From NCBI GenBank assembly GCA_944337235.1, contig CALVLK010000004.1:1-64000 (forward strand): a DNA stretch of 64,000 nt, in the 5' to 3' direction. The DNA is from an uncultured Clostridia bacterium (GTDB taxonomy: Bacteria > Bacillota > Clostridia > Christensenellales > Borkfalkiaceae). Below, piece by piece: positions 44,439-53,458 of this stretch. The notes below the pieces were generated by a model. That model was given only the letters and a program-made list of their open reading frames with translations. It did not search any database and had not been told where the DNA came from. The translations under genes and the position numbers were made by a program. Every line of letters starts with the position of its first letter. Positions within the stretch are counted from its first letter, which is position 1.

Positions 44439-44452
44439 TTACAAAACTTTAC
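44439..44452. promoter_or_regulatory. Direct repeat unit 1 upstream of nanE
   Basis: TTACAAAACTTTAC. Paired with a second unit 19 bp away (12 of 14 bases identical). It lies between the nanE ribosome binding site and a possible weak promoter, so a transcription-factor site is plausible. Confidence 0.4.
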
Positions 44453-44457
44453 GAAAA

Positions 44458-44471
44458 TTGCAAAACCTTAC
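44458..44471. promoter_or_regulatory. Direct repeat unit 2 upstream of nanE
   Basis: TTGCAAAACCTTAC, the second copy, about two helical turns (19 bp) from unit 1. Confidence 0.4.
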
Positions 44472-44508
44472 AAGTTATCCTCTCCGGCTGTGTCTCACCA
44501 ATGTGTCT

Positions 44509-44554
44509 TGCGCACCCTCCCGCGCCCGCTCCGTAGAACGGGCGCAGGTGCGCA
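44509..44554. repeat. Long inverted repeat after the GH26-like gene
   Basis: TGCGCACC / GGTGCGCA (44509-44516 with 44547-44554) encloses GCGCCCG / CGGGCGC (44522-44528 with 44539-44545). It follows the stop of the GH26-like gene on the minus strand. It has no T run, so it may be a processing or weak stop signal separating the uptake genes from the amino-sugar genes. Confidence 0.55.
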
Positions 44555-44568
44555 CGATCTGTTTCAGT

Positions 44569-46623
44569 TCAGTTTTTTCCCGCGGCAAATCCGTTGCGGA
44601 ATGCCTCAAGGGTCGCAAGCAAGTCGGTATAGGTGCCTCTGCCCGAATCGTCGCCCTCGGGTGCGAAGAATTGCAGGCGGTTGGTGATGGCGTTGCCCGA
44701 GCCGTCGTTGCAGTTGAACCACACGGCGCCCTTGATCTGGCTCACCCAGGCAGGCTTATCCTCTGCGTTCAGGCAGGCAAACATGTCTTCGACCCACTGC
44801 GCCTGAACGGCCGCGTTGCGCCCGAGTACGGTGCCGCCCGCATTGCCGCCCGACCCGCAGGCGAATTCGGAAATGACCATGCTCCACTGCGAGAAGGCTG
44901 CCTCGTTCTTATCGTACAGGCTGCTGTAATGCTCCTCAAAGGAGACGATGGATTCCGCTGCGACGGCTGCGTCGTAGTTGTTCATTTCGTAGCTCGTCCC
45001 GCCCAGGATCTGCGCATATTCCGTGCCGGGGAAGAAGCAGAGATCTTCACCCCACGAGGAATACGGGCAGGAGGTTGCGATGGGATTCCAGATCCAGATG
45101 GCATTGTCGACGCCCTCTTCCTCGAAGATGTCGTACAGCCGCTGCCAGGTCATGATGAAGATATCGGGATCGAGCAGCGTCATCATGCCGCAATAGCTCG
45201 TCCAGTCGGTGTTCATTTCGTTGTTCAGGCGGAAGAGCACGGGCTGTGCGTATTCCTTGATATCGCGCGCCAGGCGGCGGAACTGTTCGTCGTACTCGCC
45301 GCGCAGAATGTCGAACATGGGCGTCACTTCGTCGGCAACGATGTTGTTGTTGAGGGTGAACTGATAGGTGAACTGCAGAACGGGTTTGCCGTTGGTGCCG
45401 TTTCCGCCTGCAAGCTCACGCGCCATGGCGAGCGGGAAGTGCGACGCCGTGTAGTTGTCGGGGCCCGATCCCCAGCCGATGTGCGTATAGGTGGGATAGA
45501 TCTCATACTCCTGACCCCACGCCTCTTCGATGCCCTCCTGGTAGGCGATGCTGCGCCGCAGGATGGTATCGTAATATGCGGCACCCTCTCTGATCGAGTC
45601 TACCTGCAGCTGTTCTTCCGTATAGGCAGAGGTGGGGAGCAGCTGATTGTCGTTGCCCGGCATGGACCAGGTAAATACGCCCCAGCTGACGTGATCCTGT
45701 GCGGTCAGCTGTTCGTAGTAGGCCTTCGTCTCTGCATTCCAATTAGGATTTGCCGTAGGCTCGCCCGCATCGAAGTAATTGCGCTGCAGACCCTGCTTCC
45801 TGAAGGTGTTGAAGCTCTGCACGATCTCGTCCATGACCGCGGCCTGATCCGACGACGACTTCATAACGAAGAGCGCAAAGTCACGCACATCGCTCTCCTC
45901 GCGGATGACGGCGATGTTATAATAGGGGCGCTCGATGCTGCCGCTCTCGTCCAGGATCTGGATATCGAAGCGGTAGACGTCGTATCCCGGTTTGATGGTG
46001 AGGTCACCCACGGAATTCGTCTCGGTGAAGTCGTACGCCCGGGTATTGTTGAGGCGCACGAGGCCGTTGTTCGACAAGAACGTGTCGTTGTTGACGTGGC
46101 GGATGAGCCATTCGGAGCAATAGGTGTACCAGGGGTTGGGGTTGGCGGTATAGGGATTGCTCGATTCGGAGCTCACCGTAAGCACGGAATCGCCGAAGCT
46201 GTACTGGGTACGGTACTGGGCAATGGTATAATCTGCCGTAATCTCGGTCGCGGGAAGCGTGAATGCGATACCCGCCGACACGTTGACGATGCGCGCTGCG
46301 CTGTCGTTGTACAGTTCGAGCTTTACGTCCTGGCGGGACGAGAACTCGGTAAACGTCGTCTGATATGCGCCGTTGACAAAGAACTTACCGCTCGTGACGT
46401 CCTCTGCGCCCGAGAAGCCGTTTTCCCGGTCGAGGATCTCGCCGCCGCTATACATTTCGTTAAAGATAAACGAGAAGGAATCGCCGTCGAGAGAGGGATC
46501 CTCGATGGGGGGATCGGGATCCGGATCGAGATCGGGGGTCGGATCGCCCCCTTCCGTACATGCTGCAAAGCAGCAGCTTCCAAGCAGAAGCGAGCCCATT
46601 AACAGTGCCATGATCTTTTTCAT
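44569..46623 (-). CDS. GH26-like secreted lipoprotein
   Basis: 684 residues. A signal peptide with lipobox candidates (LGSC, FAAC) and a Pro/Asp-rich spacer (PDLDPDPDPPIEDP) precede an N-terminal beta-rich domain (to about 270) and a catalytic barrel. The GH26 acid/base block reads FRLNNEMNTDW (E469), then IWIWNP, and the nucleophile block ISEFACGSGG (E586); the 117-residue gap fits GH26. The family cleaves beta-mannans and related glycans; the usual HHEM is NNEM here, so specificity may differ. Anchored outside the cell. ATG at 46623 with AAGGAG 6 bases upstream. Confidence 0.72.
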   Translation of the reverse strand: MKKIMALLMGSLLLGSCCFAACTEGGDPTPDLDPDPDPPIEDPSLDGDSFSFIFNEMYSGGEILDRENGFSGAEDVTSGKFFVNGAYQTTFTEFSSRQDVKLELYNDSAARIVNVSAGIAFTLPATEITADYTIAQYRTQYSFGDSVLTVSSESSNPYTANPNPWYTYCSEWLIRHVNNDTFLSNNGLVRLNNTRAYDFTETNSVGDLTIKPGYDVYRFDIQILDESGSIERPYYNIAVIREESDVRDFALFVMKSSSDQAAVMDEIVQSFNTFRKQGLQRNYFDAGEPTANPNWNAETKAYYEQLTAQDHVSWGVFTWSMPGNDNQLLPTSAYTEEQLQVDSIREGAAYYDTILRRSIAYQEGIEEAWGQEYEIYPTYTHIGWGSGPDNYTASHFPLAMARELAGGNGTNGKPVLQFTYQFTLNNNIVADEVTPMFDILRGEYDEQFRRLARDIKEYAQPVLFRLNNEMNTDWTSYCGMMTLLDPDIFIMTWQRLYDIFEEEGVDNAIWIWNPIATSCPYSSWGEDLCFFPGTEYAQILGGTSYEMNNYDAAVAAESIVSFEEHYSSLYDKNEAAFSQWSMVISEFACGSGGNAGGTVLGRNAAVQAQWVEDMFACLNAEDKPAWVSQIKGAVWFNCNDGSGNAITNRLQFFAPEGDDSGRGTYTDLLATLEAFRNGFAAGKN

Positions 46624-46663
46624 TGTCATCTCCTTACCATAATTATATTCGTTGTTCAGATAG

Positions 46664-48442
46664 TCAGCCCTCGACCGTCATGGTGACGACGCGGCTGTAT
46701 ATCCCGTATTGTAAGCCCGACTCGTCCGTTTCGCTGTAATACAGCACGGCGGTGAGCGTGTTGCCCTCCTCTGCGATGGGGAGGATGCTGCAGGTGATCG
46801 AACGCTGCCAACCGCAATAGGTGATGCCCTCGGCGGTCACGGTGCCGGCCGCCCGCTCCTCTGCGGTGACGGTGTCGGGCGCTGCGATCTCTTTGACGTA
46901 CATGGCGCAGGCCTCTGCCGCGTCCGATGTGGCAATGTTTGCCCGCGAGGAGAAGTGCGACTTATCCTGGAAGGTCCAGGTATTCTGCGTATAGCCGCGT
47001 GCAAGATAGCTTGCATACGTCGAGTCGGTTGCGCTCTCGTACGATTCGTCAAGGACCATATTGTATTTACGCATGAAGGCGATCTTGGAAGAGACATTGC
47101 TCATACCCGTCCAGCCGCCGTCCCATGCGGGCTGATCTTCATCAATCTCCTTCCCCGAACGCGCGGCGCCCAGGAATCCGACGGGAACCTCGGGCATAAG
47201 CTCGCGCATGCCCAGGGCATACGGCTCATAGAAGGTGATCGCGTACCAGTGGCCGTCCATCTCGGGGTACTGTGCGGCGATGTCGCGCAGCACTCTGATC
47301 GCCTCAAGCTCGTCTACGGCGACGGTCGAGCCGCCGTCCATCTTCAGCTCGAGAATGAGGATGACGTCTGTGCCCGACATGAGCTCGAACACCTCTTCCA
47401 GCGTGGGGAAGGTCTCTTCATACTTGCGCGAATAGTCCTCAAGCGTCAGTTCGCTCAGCCGTTCGGAGCTGGTGCTCGAAAAATAGAAGCCCGGTCTGTC
47501 CGATGTGGAGTTCGTATCGGAATTGTGGCAGATCAGAATTTTTCCGTCTGAGGTGACCTGAAGGTCGATCTCGACGTGCGTCGCCCCCTCGCTGTATGAA
47601 GCGGCAATGGCGGTCAGAGAGTTCTCATTTGCATAGGCGGTGATCCCGCGGTGCGCGGCGATATATTGCGCCCGTGCAAAACCGTCCTGGTTGAACACGG
47701 CGAGCGCCTCGCCGAGCGTCGTGCAATCGTCTGCGACGATGCCGTAGCAGCCCGCCGCAATGGCGTCTACCGCCTCAAACGTATCGTCGGAATATGCCCA
47801 GCAGACTTTGGTCAGCGCTGAGATATATTCCGCCGCGACGCCAAGATTTTCCTGCGCGGCGTCGAGCATGAGGATGTTACACCCGGCCTTGTTTGCCGCA
47901 GCCACATACTCCCACATGGCATAGCGGTCAGAGGGAATGTCGAGCGACGTCAGGTCGTACACGGTATTGACAAGATAACAGACGTCGTCGGCATACAGCT
48001 TTTCAATGACTGAAATGTCGGAGGAGATCGCCATCATATCCGTGATCGTGTACGTCGTATTCATCCATTCGATGAAGGCGTCCACCGTGTCGCCGTCAAG
48101 GCGCACGACGGGGATGAATTTGCCGCGGATGTGCTGATCGAAGGCGTTGGCGAGCGAGAGCGTCTCCTCACCCAGCGTGACGTTCATGGTTTCGTCCGGT
48201 GTGAGGATGACGGACGCGGGGCGGCTGCCCCGTACGGTCGCGGCGTCGATCGCGTCGAAACTCTGAGGCTCTAAAATGAGCGTAGGTTCGATCGCAAGGG
48301 CGCTGCCGTTCGTCTGGACCGCAATGGTGGTCGAATAGCTGTTGGCAGCGTTGGCGGAGAGCATGGGCGCGCCGACACAGCAGCCGACAAGCACCGCCAT
48401 GCCCATCGCAACGGCCGATATTTTCTGTCTGAGATGCTTCAT
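46664..48442 (-). CDS. Secreted glycerophosphodiesterase-like protein
   Basis: 592 residues. A signal peptide (cleavage near SANA-AN, or lipobox LVGC) leads into a 220-residue domain with TIM-barrel-like periodicity but no catalytic motif, then a GDPD domain from about residue 258: AHRGITAYANENSLTA (catalytic H264), EIDLQVTSDG, LICHNSDTNS and ILILELK. GDPD enzymes split glycerophosphodiesters, including poly(glycerol phosphate) teichoic acid in the GlpQ case. The catalytic His, Glu and Asp positions look intact. It lies between an Ig-like lipoprotein and the GH26-like gene. Substrate is inference. Confidence 0.8.
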   Translation of the reverse strand: MKHLRQKISAVAMGMAVLVGCCVGAPMLSANAANSYSTTIAVQTNGSALAIEPTLILEPQSFDAIDAATVRGSRPASVILTPDETMNVTLGEETLSLANAFDQHIRGKFIPVVRLDGDTVDAFIEWMNTTYTITDMMAISSDISVIEKLYADDVCYLVNTVYDLTSLDIPSDRYAMWEYVAAANKAGCNILMLDAAQENLGVAAEYISALTKVCWAYSDDTFEAVDAIAAGCYGIVADDCTTLGEALAVFNQDGFARAQYIAAHRGITAYANENSLTAIAASYSEGATHVEIDLQVTSDGKILICHNSDTNSTSDRPGFYFSSTSSERLSELTLEDYSRKYEETFPTLEEVFELMSGTDVILILELKMDGGSTVAVDELEAIRVLRDIAAQYPEMDGHWYAITFYEPYALGMRELMPEVPVGFLGAARSGKEIDEDQPAWDGGWTGMSNVSSKIAFMRKYNMVLDESYESATDSTYASYLARGYTQNTWTFQDKSHFSSRANIATSDAAEACAMYVKEIAAPDTVTAEERAAGTVTAEGITYCGWQRSITCSILPIAEEGNTLTAVLYYSETDESGLQYGIYSRVVTMTVEG

Positions 48443-48454
48443 ATCCGTTCCTCC

Positions 48455-49030
48455 TTATACACCGACGATCACCGTAAAGGTGCAGCTCGAGTTTCCGCAC
48501 GATACCGTGATCGTGCACTCTCCGCGCGCGACGCTCGTCACGCGCCCGATGAGCCCCTGCCATTCCACCGTTGCAATAGAGGGATCGGAACTGGTCCATA
48601 CCACTTCTTCCGTGAGCTCGGCTTCGGAAGTTACCCTGACCGTGGCGGTACGGTTGCTGCGCAACACCAGCCGCCCTTCGGGCAGATATACAAAGAACGG
48701 GCTTTCGCGCACGGTCACCGTGCACTCAGCGCGCACATTATCGGCAACGCTTTCGACATATACGACCGCCTCGCCCACTGCATGTGCTGTGACTTCCACC
48801 TGATCGCCCTGCAGCTCAACGGAGAGGATCTCTTCGTTGTCGCAGCCTGCGGTGATCTCCCCGGTCAGATCCTGCGAAGCGACCGTGAGCACGAGGAGCC
48901 CGCCCGCTTCCATTGTGACCTCGGATGCGCCCAGCGAGAGCTGCGGCGTTGTGGGAGTCGTCCCCGTCGTGCAGCCGCCCAAGCCGATAATGCTTACCAA
49001 AAACATGGTACACATGATCAATCGTTTCAT
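48455..49030 (-). CDS. Lipoprotein with two bacterial Ig-like (BIG2-type) domains
   Basis: 191 residues. Signal peptide with lipobox GLGGC, a Thr/Pro spacer, then two Ig-like repeats: QLSLGASEVTMEAGGLLVL ... YVESVADN, and RLVLRSNRTATVRV ... VVWTSSDPSIATVEW with the typical BIG2 ending GECTITVSCG. Such small surface proteins bind glycans or serve as spacers; no catalytic part is seen. I start at the ATG at 49030 (AGGGG 9 bases upstream); the GTG at 49039 is too close to it. Confidence 0.75.
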   Translation of the reverse strand: MKRLIMCTMFLVSIIGLGGCTTGTTPTTPQLSLGASEVTMEAGGLLVLTVASQDLTGEITAGCDNEEILSVELQGDQVEVTAHAVGEAVVYVESVADNVRAECTVTVRESPFFVYLPEGRLVLRSNRTATVRVTSEAELTEEVVWTSSDPSIATVEWQGLIGRVTSVARGECTITVSCGNSSCTFTVIVGV

Positions 49031-49052
49031 TCTACACACCCCTTTTCCATAA

Positions 49053-51023
49053 TTAAAACAATTTATCCCGTTCGATCCTGAGAATGTTCACGGGCGTACC
49101 CGCGGCATTTTCTTTGATCTGCACCGCATCCTTCGTCCAGATGAGCGCGATCCTGTTCCCAAGATCGTCGGTAAAGAGATATTCCCCCTCGCCGCTCAGA
49201 AGAAAGGTCAGTTCGGTGTACCCGTCAAGGGCATTCCCGACGTCCGAGGCGAGCACGCCCCCCTTCAGGTTGAGCGGAACGCAGCTGTTGTCGCGCAGGA
49301 AGACGGGCTGATGCTCGTCTGTCAGCGCGATGCGCTGCATGCCGGAGGGGACCTGCCTGCCTGTGTACAGATCGTACCAGCGGGCACCTGCGGGGAGATA
49401 GACCATCCGCTCCGAGACGTAGTCCTGCAGGACGGGCGCAACCAAAAGCGCGCTGCCCAGCATGAACTCGTCGTCGATCGGGAAGGTATTCTCGTCGTCG
49501 GAAAATTCCAGTGCGAGATGGCGCATTGCGGGAAGCCCCGTCTCTGCCGCCTCCTCCATAAGCGCATACTGATAGGGAATGAGATTATAATGCAAATAAA
49601 ATTGCCGGCGCAGCAGGTCGAGCAGCCTTTCGTCCTTATGGAATGCCGCGATGTTCCAGGGGCTTCTGTCGTTGATGTTCCAGGCGCCCGTAAAATCGCA
49701 TCTGCCGTTGCTGACGGGATCGCTGTGCCACTGCATGACGGGCACAAACGCCGCCGCCTGTACGGCGCGCAGATACAGCTGCGCCGAAGGAAGATAGCCG
49801 GAAAATCCCGCGATGTCGAATCCCCAGCAATGTATGCCCGAAAGCCCTGCCGAGAGCCCCGCCTTGATCACGGAGGCAAACTCCTGCCAGGTGGATTCCT
49901 GATCGCCCGCCCATATCACAGAGAACGCGGGGCTGTTCTGCCCGCCCGCGCGGGAGAATACGATCCTGTCCTTTCCGACAAAGTCGGCAAAGGCGCGGGT
50001 GTACTGCTCGCAATAGGCGTTCTGCCCCTCGAGGCCCGTCGTACCGTCGGCAAAGCGCACGCTGTGATCGTGGATGAACTCGCCGCCGTCCGTCTTGAAG
50101 CCGTCGATGCCCACCTCGTCGCACAGGTATGCAAAGCGCTTGAACCAGTACTCCGTCGCCTTGGGCGAGGTGAAGTCGGGCACCATGCTGTCGATGCACC
50201 AGGTGTGCGGGATCTCGTAGGTCGTGCCGTCGGCATTCATCACGCAGAGGCGATCTGCCTTGACGCGTTCATTCTCGCGCAGGCAGTACTCCTTATGGCA
50301 ATCCGTTTCGAGATCTCTGCCCTGCGCATACACGGGGACCACCCAAAGGAGAAGGCGGATGCCCGCCTCGTGCAGCTCCTTTGTCATGGCGGCGGGATTG
50401 CGCCAGCGCCCGTTTTCGGGAAACGTCATGTCCGAATAATGATAGAAGGGTTCGTCGCGCGGGGGGATCTCGCAGCCGTACCAGACCGAACGCAGCGTAA
50501 GATCGCTCCAAGGTTCGATTACGAGCACGTTGTGCGGAAAGCCGAGGCGCTTTGTCGCGTCGAGCTGTTCCTCTACCTCTGCCTGCGTGTGCCAGCGGTT
50601 GGAGCTCATCCAGGCGCCGAGCACCCACTTGGGGAAGAGGCGGGGCATGCCCGCCATGGCGCGGAAGGAGGCCAATATCTCTTTGAGCGTGCCCTCCAGG
50701 AGCCATACGTCGGCGCATTCGCCCCTGCTGCCTGCGGGGAAGGAGATGAGAATCTCCCCCTCCCGCGTGAAGTCAAAATCCACTTCGACGTAGGTGTCGA
50801 CATATACGCCGAAGCCGTCGGGCGTCGCAAAATAGGGCATGGAGAGATAGGTATATTCGCCCTGGCGGAAGCACTTCTCCAGCACGCAGGCGCGCACATA
50901 TTTGCCCTTCTGATCGGCGCCGTCGAACTTTTCGCCCAAACCGAACACGGCGCGGTAGCTGCGCTCCAGCCGGACGAGATAGCTTCCGTCTTGTTGTAAT
51001 TGCGGAGTAAGTTTACGTTTCAT
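49053..51023 (-). CDS. GH31 alpha-glycosidase
   Basis: 656 residues, no signal peptide, so cytosolic. The nucleophile is D312 in GIDGFKTDGGE and the acid/base D374 in WAGDQESTW. Other blocks: WVLGAWMSSNRW and HCWGFDIAGFSG. GH31 covers alpha-glucosidases and alpha-xylosidases; the sequence alone does not decide. Its presence implies that an alpha-linked sugar reaches the cytosol, presumably through the adjacent ABC transporter. It overlaps the DUF4127 stop by 11 bases. Confidence 0.92.
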   Translation of the reverse strand: MKRKLTPQLQQDGSYLVRLERSYRAVFGLGEKFDGADQKGKYVRACVLEKCFRQGEYTYLSMPYFATPDGFGVYVDTYVEVDFDFTREGEILISFPAGSRGECADVWLLEGTLKEILASFRAMAGMPRLFPKWVLGAWMSSNRWHTQAEVEEQLDATKRLGFPHNVLVIEPWSDLTLRSVWYGCEIPPRDEPFYHYSDMTFPENGRWRNPAAMTKELHEAGIRLLLWVVPVYAQGRDLETDCHKEYCLRENERVKADRLCVMNADGTTYEIPHTWCIDSMVPDFTSPKATEYWFKRFAYLCDEVGIDGFKTDGGEFIHDHSVRFADGTTGLEGQNAYCEQYTRAFADFVGKDRIVFSRAGGQNSPAFSVIWAGDQESTWQEFASVIKAGLSAGLSGIHCWGFDIAGFSGYLPSAQLYLRAVQAAAFVPVMQWHSDPVSNGRCDFTGAWNINDRSPWNIAAFHKDERLLDLLRRQFYLHYNLIPYQYALMEEAAETGLPAMRHLALEFSDDENTFPIDDEFMLGSALLVAPVLQDYVSERMVYLPAGARWYDLYTGRQVPSGMQRIALTDEHQPVFLRDNSCVPLNLKGGVLASDVGNALDGYTELTFLLSGEGEYLFTDDLGNRIALIWTKDAVQIKENAAGTPVNILRIERDKLF

Positions 51024-52533
51024 ATTTCGTGATCAGATCAAATTGCATTTCAAAGGTTCTGTTCCAGGGGGAGCTGACGTCGATATCTATGACATATGCG
51101 GCAAGCTCGGGGTAGCGCTCGCGCATGAAGCGCAGCAGCTCTTCCTTTGCGGCCTGCACGCATGCGCCGCGCTCGCCGTCCAGCAAAAATACCGTACAGC
51201 CGTTCTGCGGCACGGCGTTCTCGTCGATGAAGGTGCGCGTGTGCGAACAATAGCCGACGTCGTCGTAATACCTGTGCAGCAGGAAATCTCTGTTCCCGCG
51301 CGCATCGCCGCCCGCAAGATACAGGCAGCTCTGGCAGAGCACAGTGCCGATGGTATTGCTCGAGGTGTTCCACCCCGCGTATGCATGCACGGAGAGCAGC
51401 AGCCCATATTCGTGCATGAGATCGATGAGTTCGAGATCGCTGCCCGTCGGTATGGCGATATCCGCCACGGCAACCAGCTTTTTGCACGCAAGGGCATACT
51501 CGATCATATCGAGGTATTCGCTCAGACTGCGCTCGACATCGTATGGGATGCGGCGTGCGTCCTCTTTGGGCAGGTACAGCATCTCCGACCCGATGTTGAC
51601 CGCGAGCAGGATATCCGCCTCGGGCAGGGAATATACCCTTCTGCAGCCCGCCGCGCGGATCTGATTTTTGATCGTCGCGTCTACCGTTCTGTCCTCGAAG
51701 GAGGGCGTGACAAGCGGTCCGCGCGCCGAAGCATAATAGACGTAGACGAGGGGCGTTCTTCCCGTTTCCTCGTTGACGGCACGGGCAAGCATGGTCATGC
51801 CGGTATCGTCGGCGGCAGGATAGACGGGCACTTTGCGCTGCATGCGGTATTCCTTCAGCCGCTTGCAGACGCGCGTCTGATCGAGCGAGGTGAAGCCGTA
51901 GGGCGCGCTGTCGTCCTGCGGGACGATGAACGCCTCGAACAGTCCCTCGCGCACGAGCTCAAGCGTATACAGCAGCACGTTCAGATTGCAATCTCTGCGC
52001 GCGGTATAGTCCTCGAGCGCGGCCTGCGGGATCGCCGCCTTCACGCGTTCGAAATCCTTCCTCTCCTCCTCGGAGAGAATGCCGAGCTGTTCCTTGTGGG
52101 TGTATCTTCCGTAGAGGTGCAACTCTGCCCCGCACTGTGCATAGTAATCGGGCTCTTCATCGCTGAGCGAATACCACGGGCAGCGCATGATCGTCTGAAA
52201 GCCGTAGATCTTGAGCGCGGGATTGCGCTCTTTCAGCGTACGCACCAGATCGACGCGCGCACAGAGCGTCTCGTACGAGAGGTCGTGCAGCCGCGAAGGG
52301 ATGAGTCCGCCGTACAGCAGCAGATCCATCGAGAGGATGACGATGTCCGCCTTCTCTGCCCGCTCGAGCAGCCAGTCCGTGATCGCCTGTACGTCGGCGG
52401 GGCGTTTTTTCTTGCCCATCATCTCCATGGGCGGCATTTCGATGCGGAATCCCGCCTTGGGCATGAGAATGGGAAATTGATAATTGCAGGGCCGCTCGTC
52501 AAGCGGCAGAAAGAGAATACGTTTTGCAGCCAT
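51013..52533 (-). CDS. DUF4127 family protein
   Basis: 506 residues. The start RILFLPLDERPCNYQFP and the blocks LSMDLLLYGGLIPSR, FQTIMRCPWYS, VPQDDSAPYGF, PAADDTGMTMLAR and AGWNTSSNTIGTVL match DUF4127 as I know it. No signal peptide or membrane segment. No function is established; conserved Asp/Arg/Asn clusters look like an enzyme active site. DUF4127 genes often lie next to sugar transport and hydrolase genes, as here between permeases and GH31. Confidence 0.8.
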   Translation of the reverse strand: MAAKRILFLPLDERPCNYQFPILMPKAGFRIEMPPMEMMGKKKRPADVQAITDWLLERAEKADIVILSMDLLLYGGLIPSRLHDLSYETLCARVDLVRTLKERNPALKIYGFQTIMRCPWYSLSDEEPDYYAQCGAELHLYGRYTHKEQLGILSEEERKDFERVKAAIPQAALEDYTARRDCNLNVLLYTLELVREGLFEAFIVPQDDSAPYGFTSLDQTRVCKRLKEYRMQRKVPVYPAADDTGMTMLARAVNEETGRTPLVYVYYASARGPLVTPSFEDRTVDATIKNQIRAAGCRRVYSLPEADILLAVNIGSEMLYLPKEDARRIPYDVERSLSEYLDMIEYALACKKLVAVADIAIPTGSDLELIDLMHEYGLLLSVHAYAGWNTSSNTIGTVLCQSCLYLAGGDARGNRDFLLHRYYDDVGYCSHTRTFIDENAVPQNGCTVFLLDGERGACVQAAKEELLRFMRERYPELAAYVIDIDVSSPWNRTFEMQFDLITKYET

Positions 52534-52536
52534 AGA

Positions 52537-53448
52537 TCAACCTTTGACGGAGCCGAGCGTCAGACCGTTCTTGATGTACTTGATGACATAGGGATAGATG
52601 CAGAGGATGGGAATGATGCTCAGAAGCATTGCCGCTGACTGCAGGTTGCGGATGCCCGCGACGACGTCGGGGTCGTTCTTGACCGTCTCCAGTCTGCTCA
52701 GGAGCAGATAGATATAGTAGGCAAGCGGATGCTGCGTCGTGGCAGAAGCGTTGATGTAGAGCATTGCCGAGCCGTAAGAGTTCCAGGAGCCGACGATGGA
52801 GAAAAAGCAACAGCTGCCGATGACGGGAAGCGCCATGGGAACGACGATCAGAAAGAACATCTGCAGTTCGTTCGCGCCGTCCAGCCGCGCCGCCTCTTCG
52901 ATGTCCGAAGGGATCCCTTCGAAGAACGTCTTGAAGAAGAGCAGGTTGCTGACGTTGCTGATCGAAATGAGAATGACCGACCAGATATTATTCAGCAGAC
53001 CCAGCTGATACATGAGAAGGTAGGAGGGGATGACACCTGCCGAAAAGAGCATGGTGATGATAAAGTACATCATGATCCCGCCGCGGAAGGGACAGTCGGC
53101 CTTGGAGAGCGGGTATGCCGCCATCGCCTCGACCAGATTGGAGACGATCGTGATGACCGCGGTGATGATCACCGAGTTCAAAAAGGAACGCCAGAAATAG
53201 GTCGCCTCTTCGCCCATCAGAATGTAGCGGTATGCCCAAAGCGTCCAGCCGCGCGGGTAGAGCACGACCTGCGAATTGAACGCGCTGTTTGAAAAGCCGA
53301 GCGAGAAGAAGCTGAGCAGCGGAAACAGGACGACCACGCAAAAGAGCAGTAGCAGAACGACATTGAGTACAAGAAGGATCCTGTCGAACATGCTCTCGTG
53401 GATCTTGTTCGGGTTTTTCTTAAATGGATTTTTGATGGTCTTTTCCAT
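52537..53448 (-). CDS. ABC sugar transporter permease, LplC-type
   Basis: 303 residues, six membrane segments, with the EAA loop EEAARLDGANELQMFFLIVVP that docks on the ATPase. The N-terminus and WTLWAYRYI block match the LplC/YtcP branch, which carries complex oligosaccharides. It forms the channel with the next permease. GGAGGAGG precedes the ATG. Confidence 0.93.
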   Translation of the reverse strand: MEKTIKNPFKKNPNKIHESMFDRILLVLNVVLLLLFCVVVLFPLLSFFSLGFSNSAFNSQVVLYPRGWTLWAYRYILMGEEATYFWRSFLNSVIITAVITIVSNLVEAMAAYPLSKADCPFRGGIMMYFIITMLFSAGVIPSYLLMYQLGLLNNIWSVILISISNVSNLLFFKTFFEGIPSDIEEAARLDGANELQMFFLIVVPMALPVIGSCCFFSIVGSWNSYGSAMLYINASATTQHPLAYYIYLLLSRLETVKNDPDVVAGIRNLQSAAMLLSIIPILCIYPYVIKYIKNGLTLGSVKG

Positions 53449-53458
53449 TTCCTCCTCC

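Noticed and set aside
44569..46623. Lipoprotein as a second solute-binding protein
   Set aside because: The paired blocks NNEMNTDW and ISEFACG with WNP between them fit a GH26 catalytic barrel, and binding-protein features are missing.
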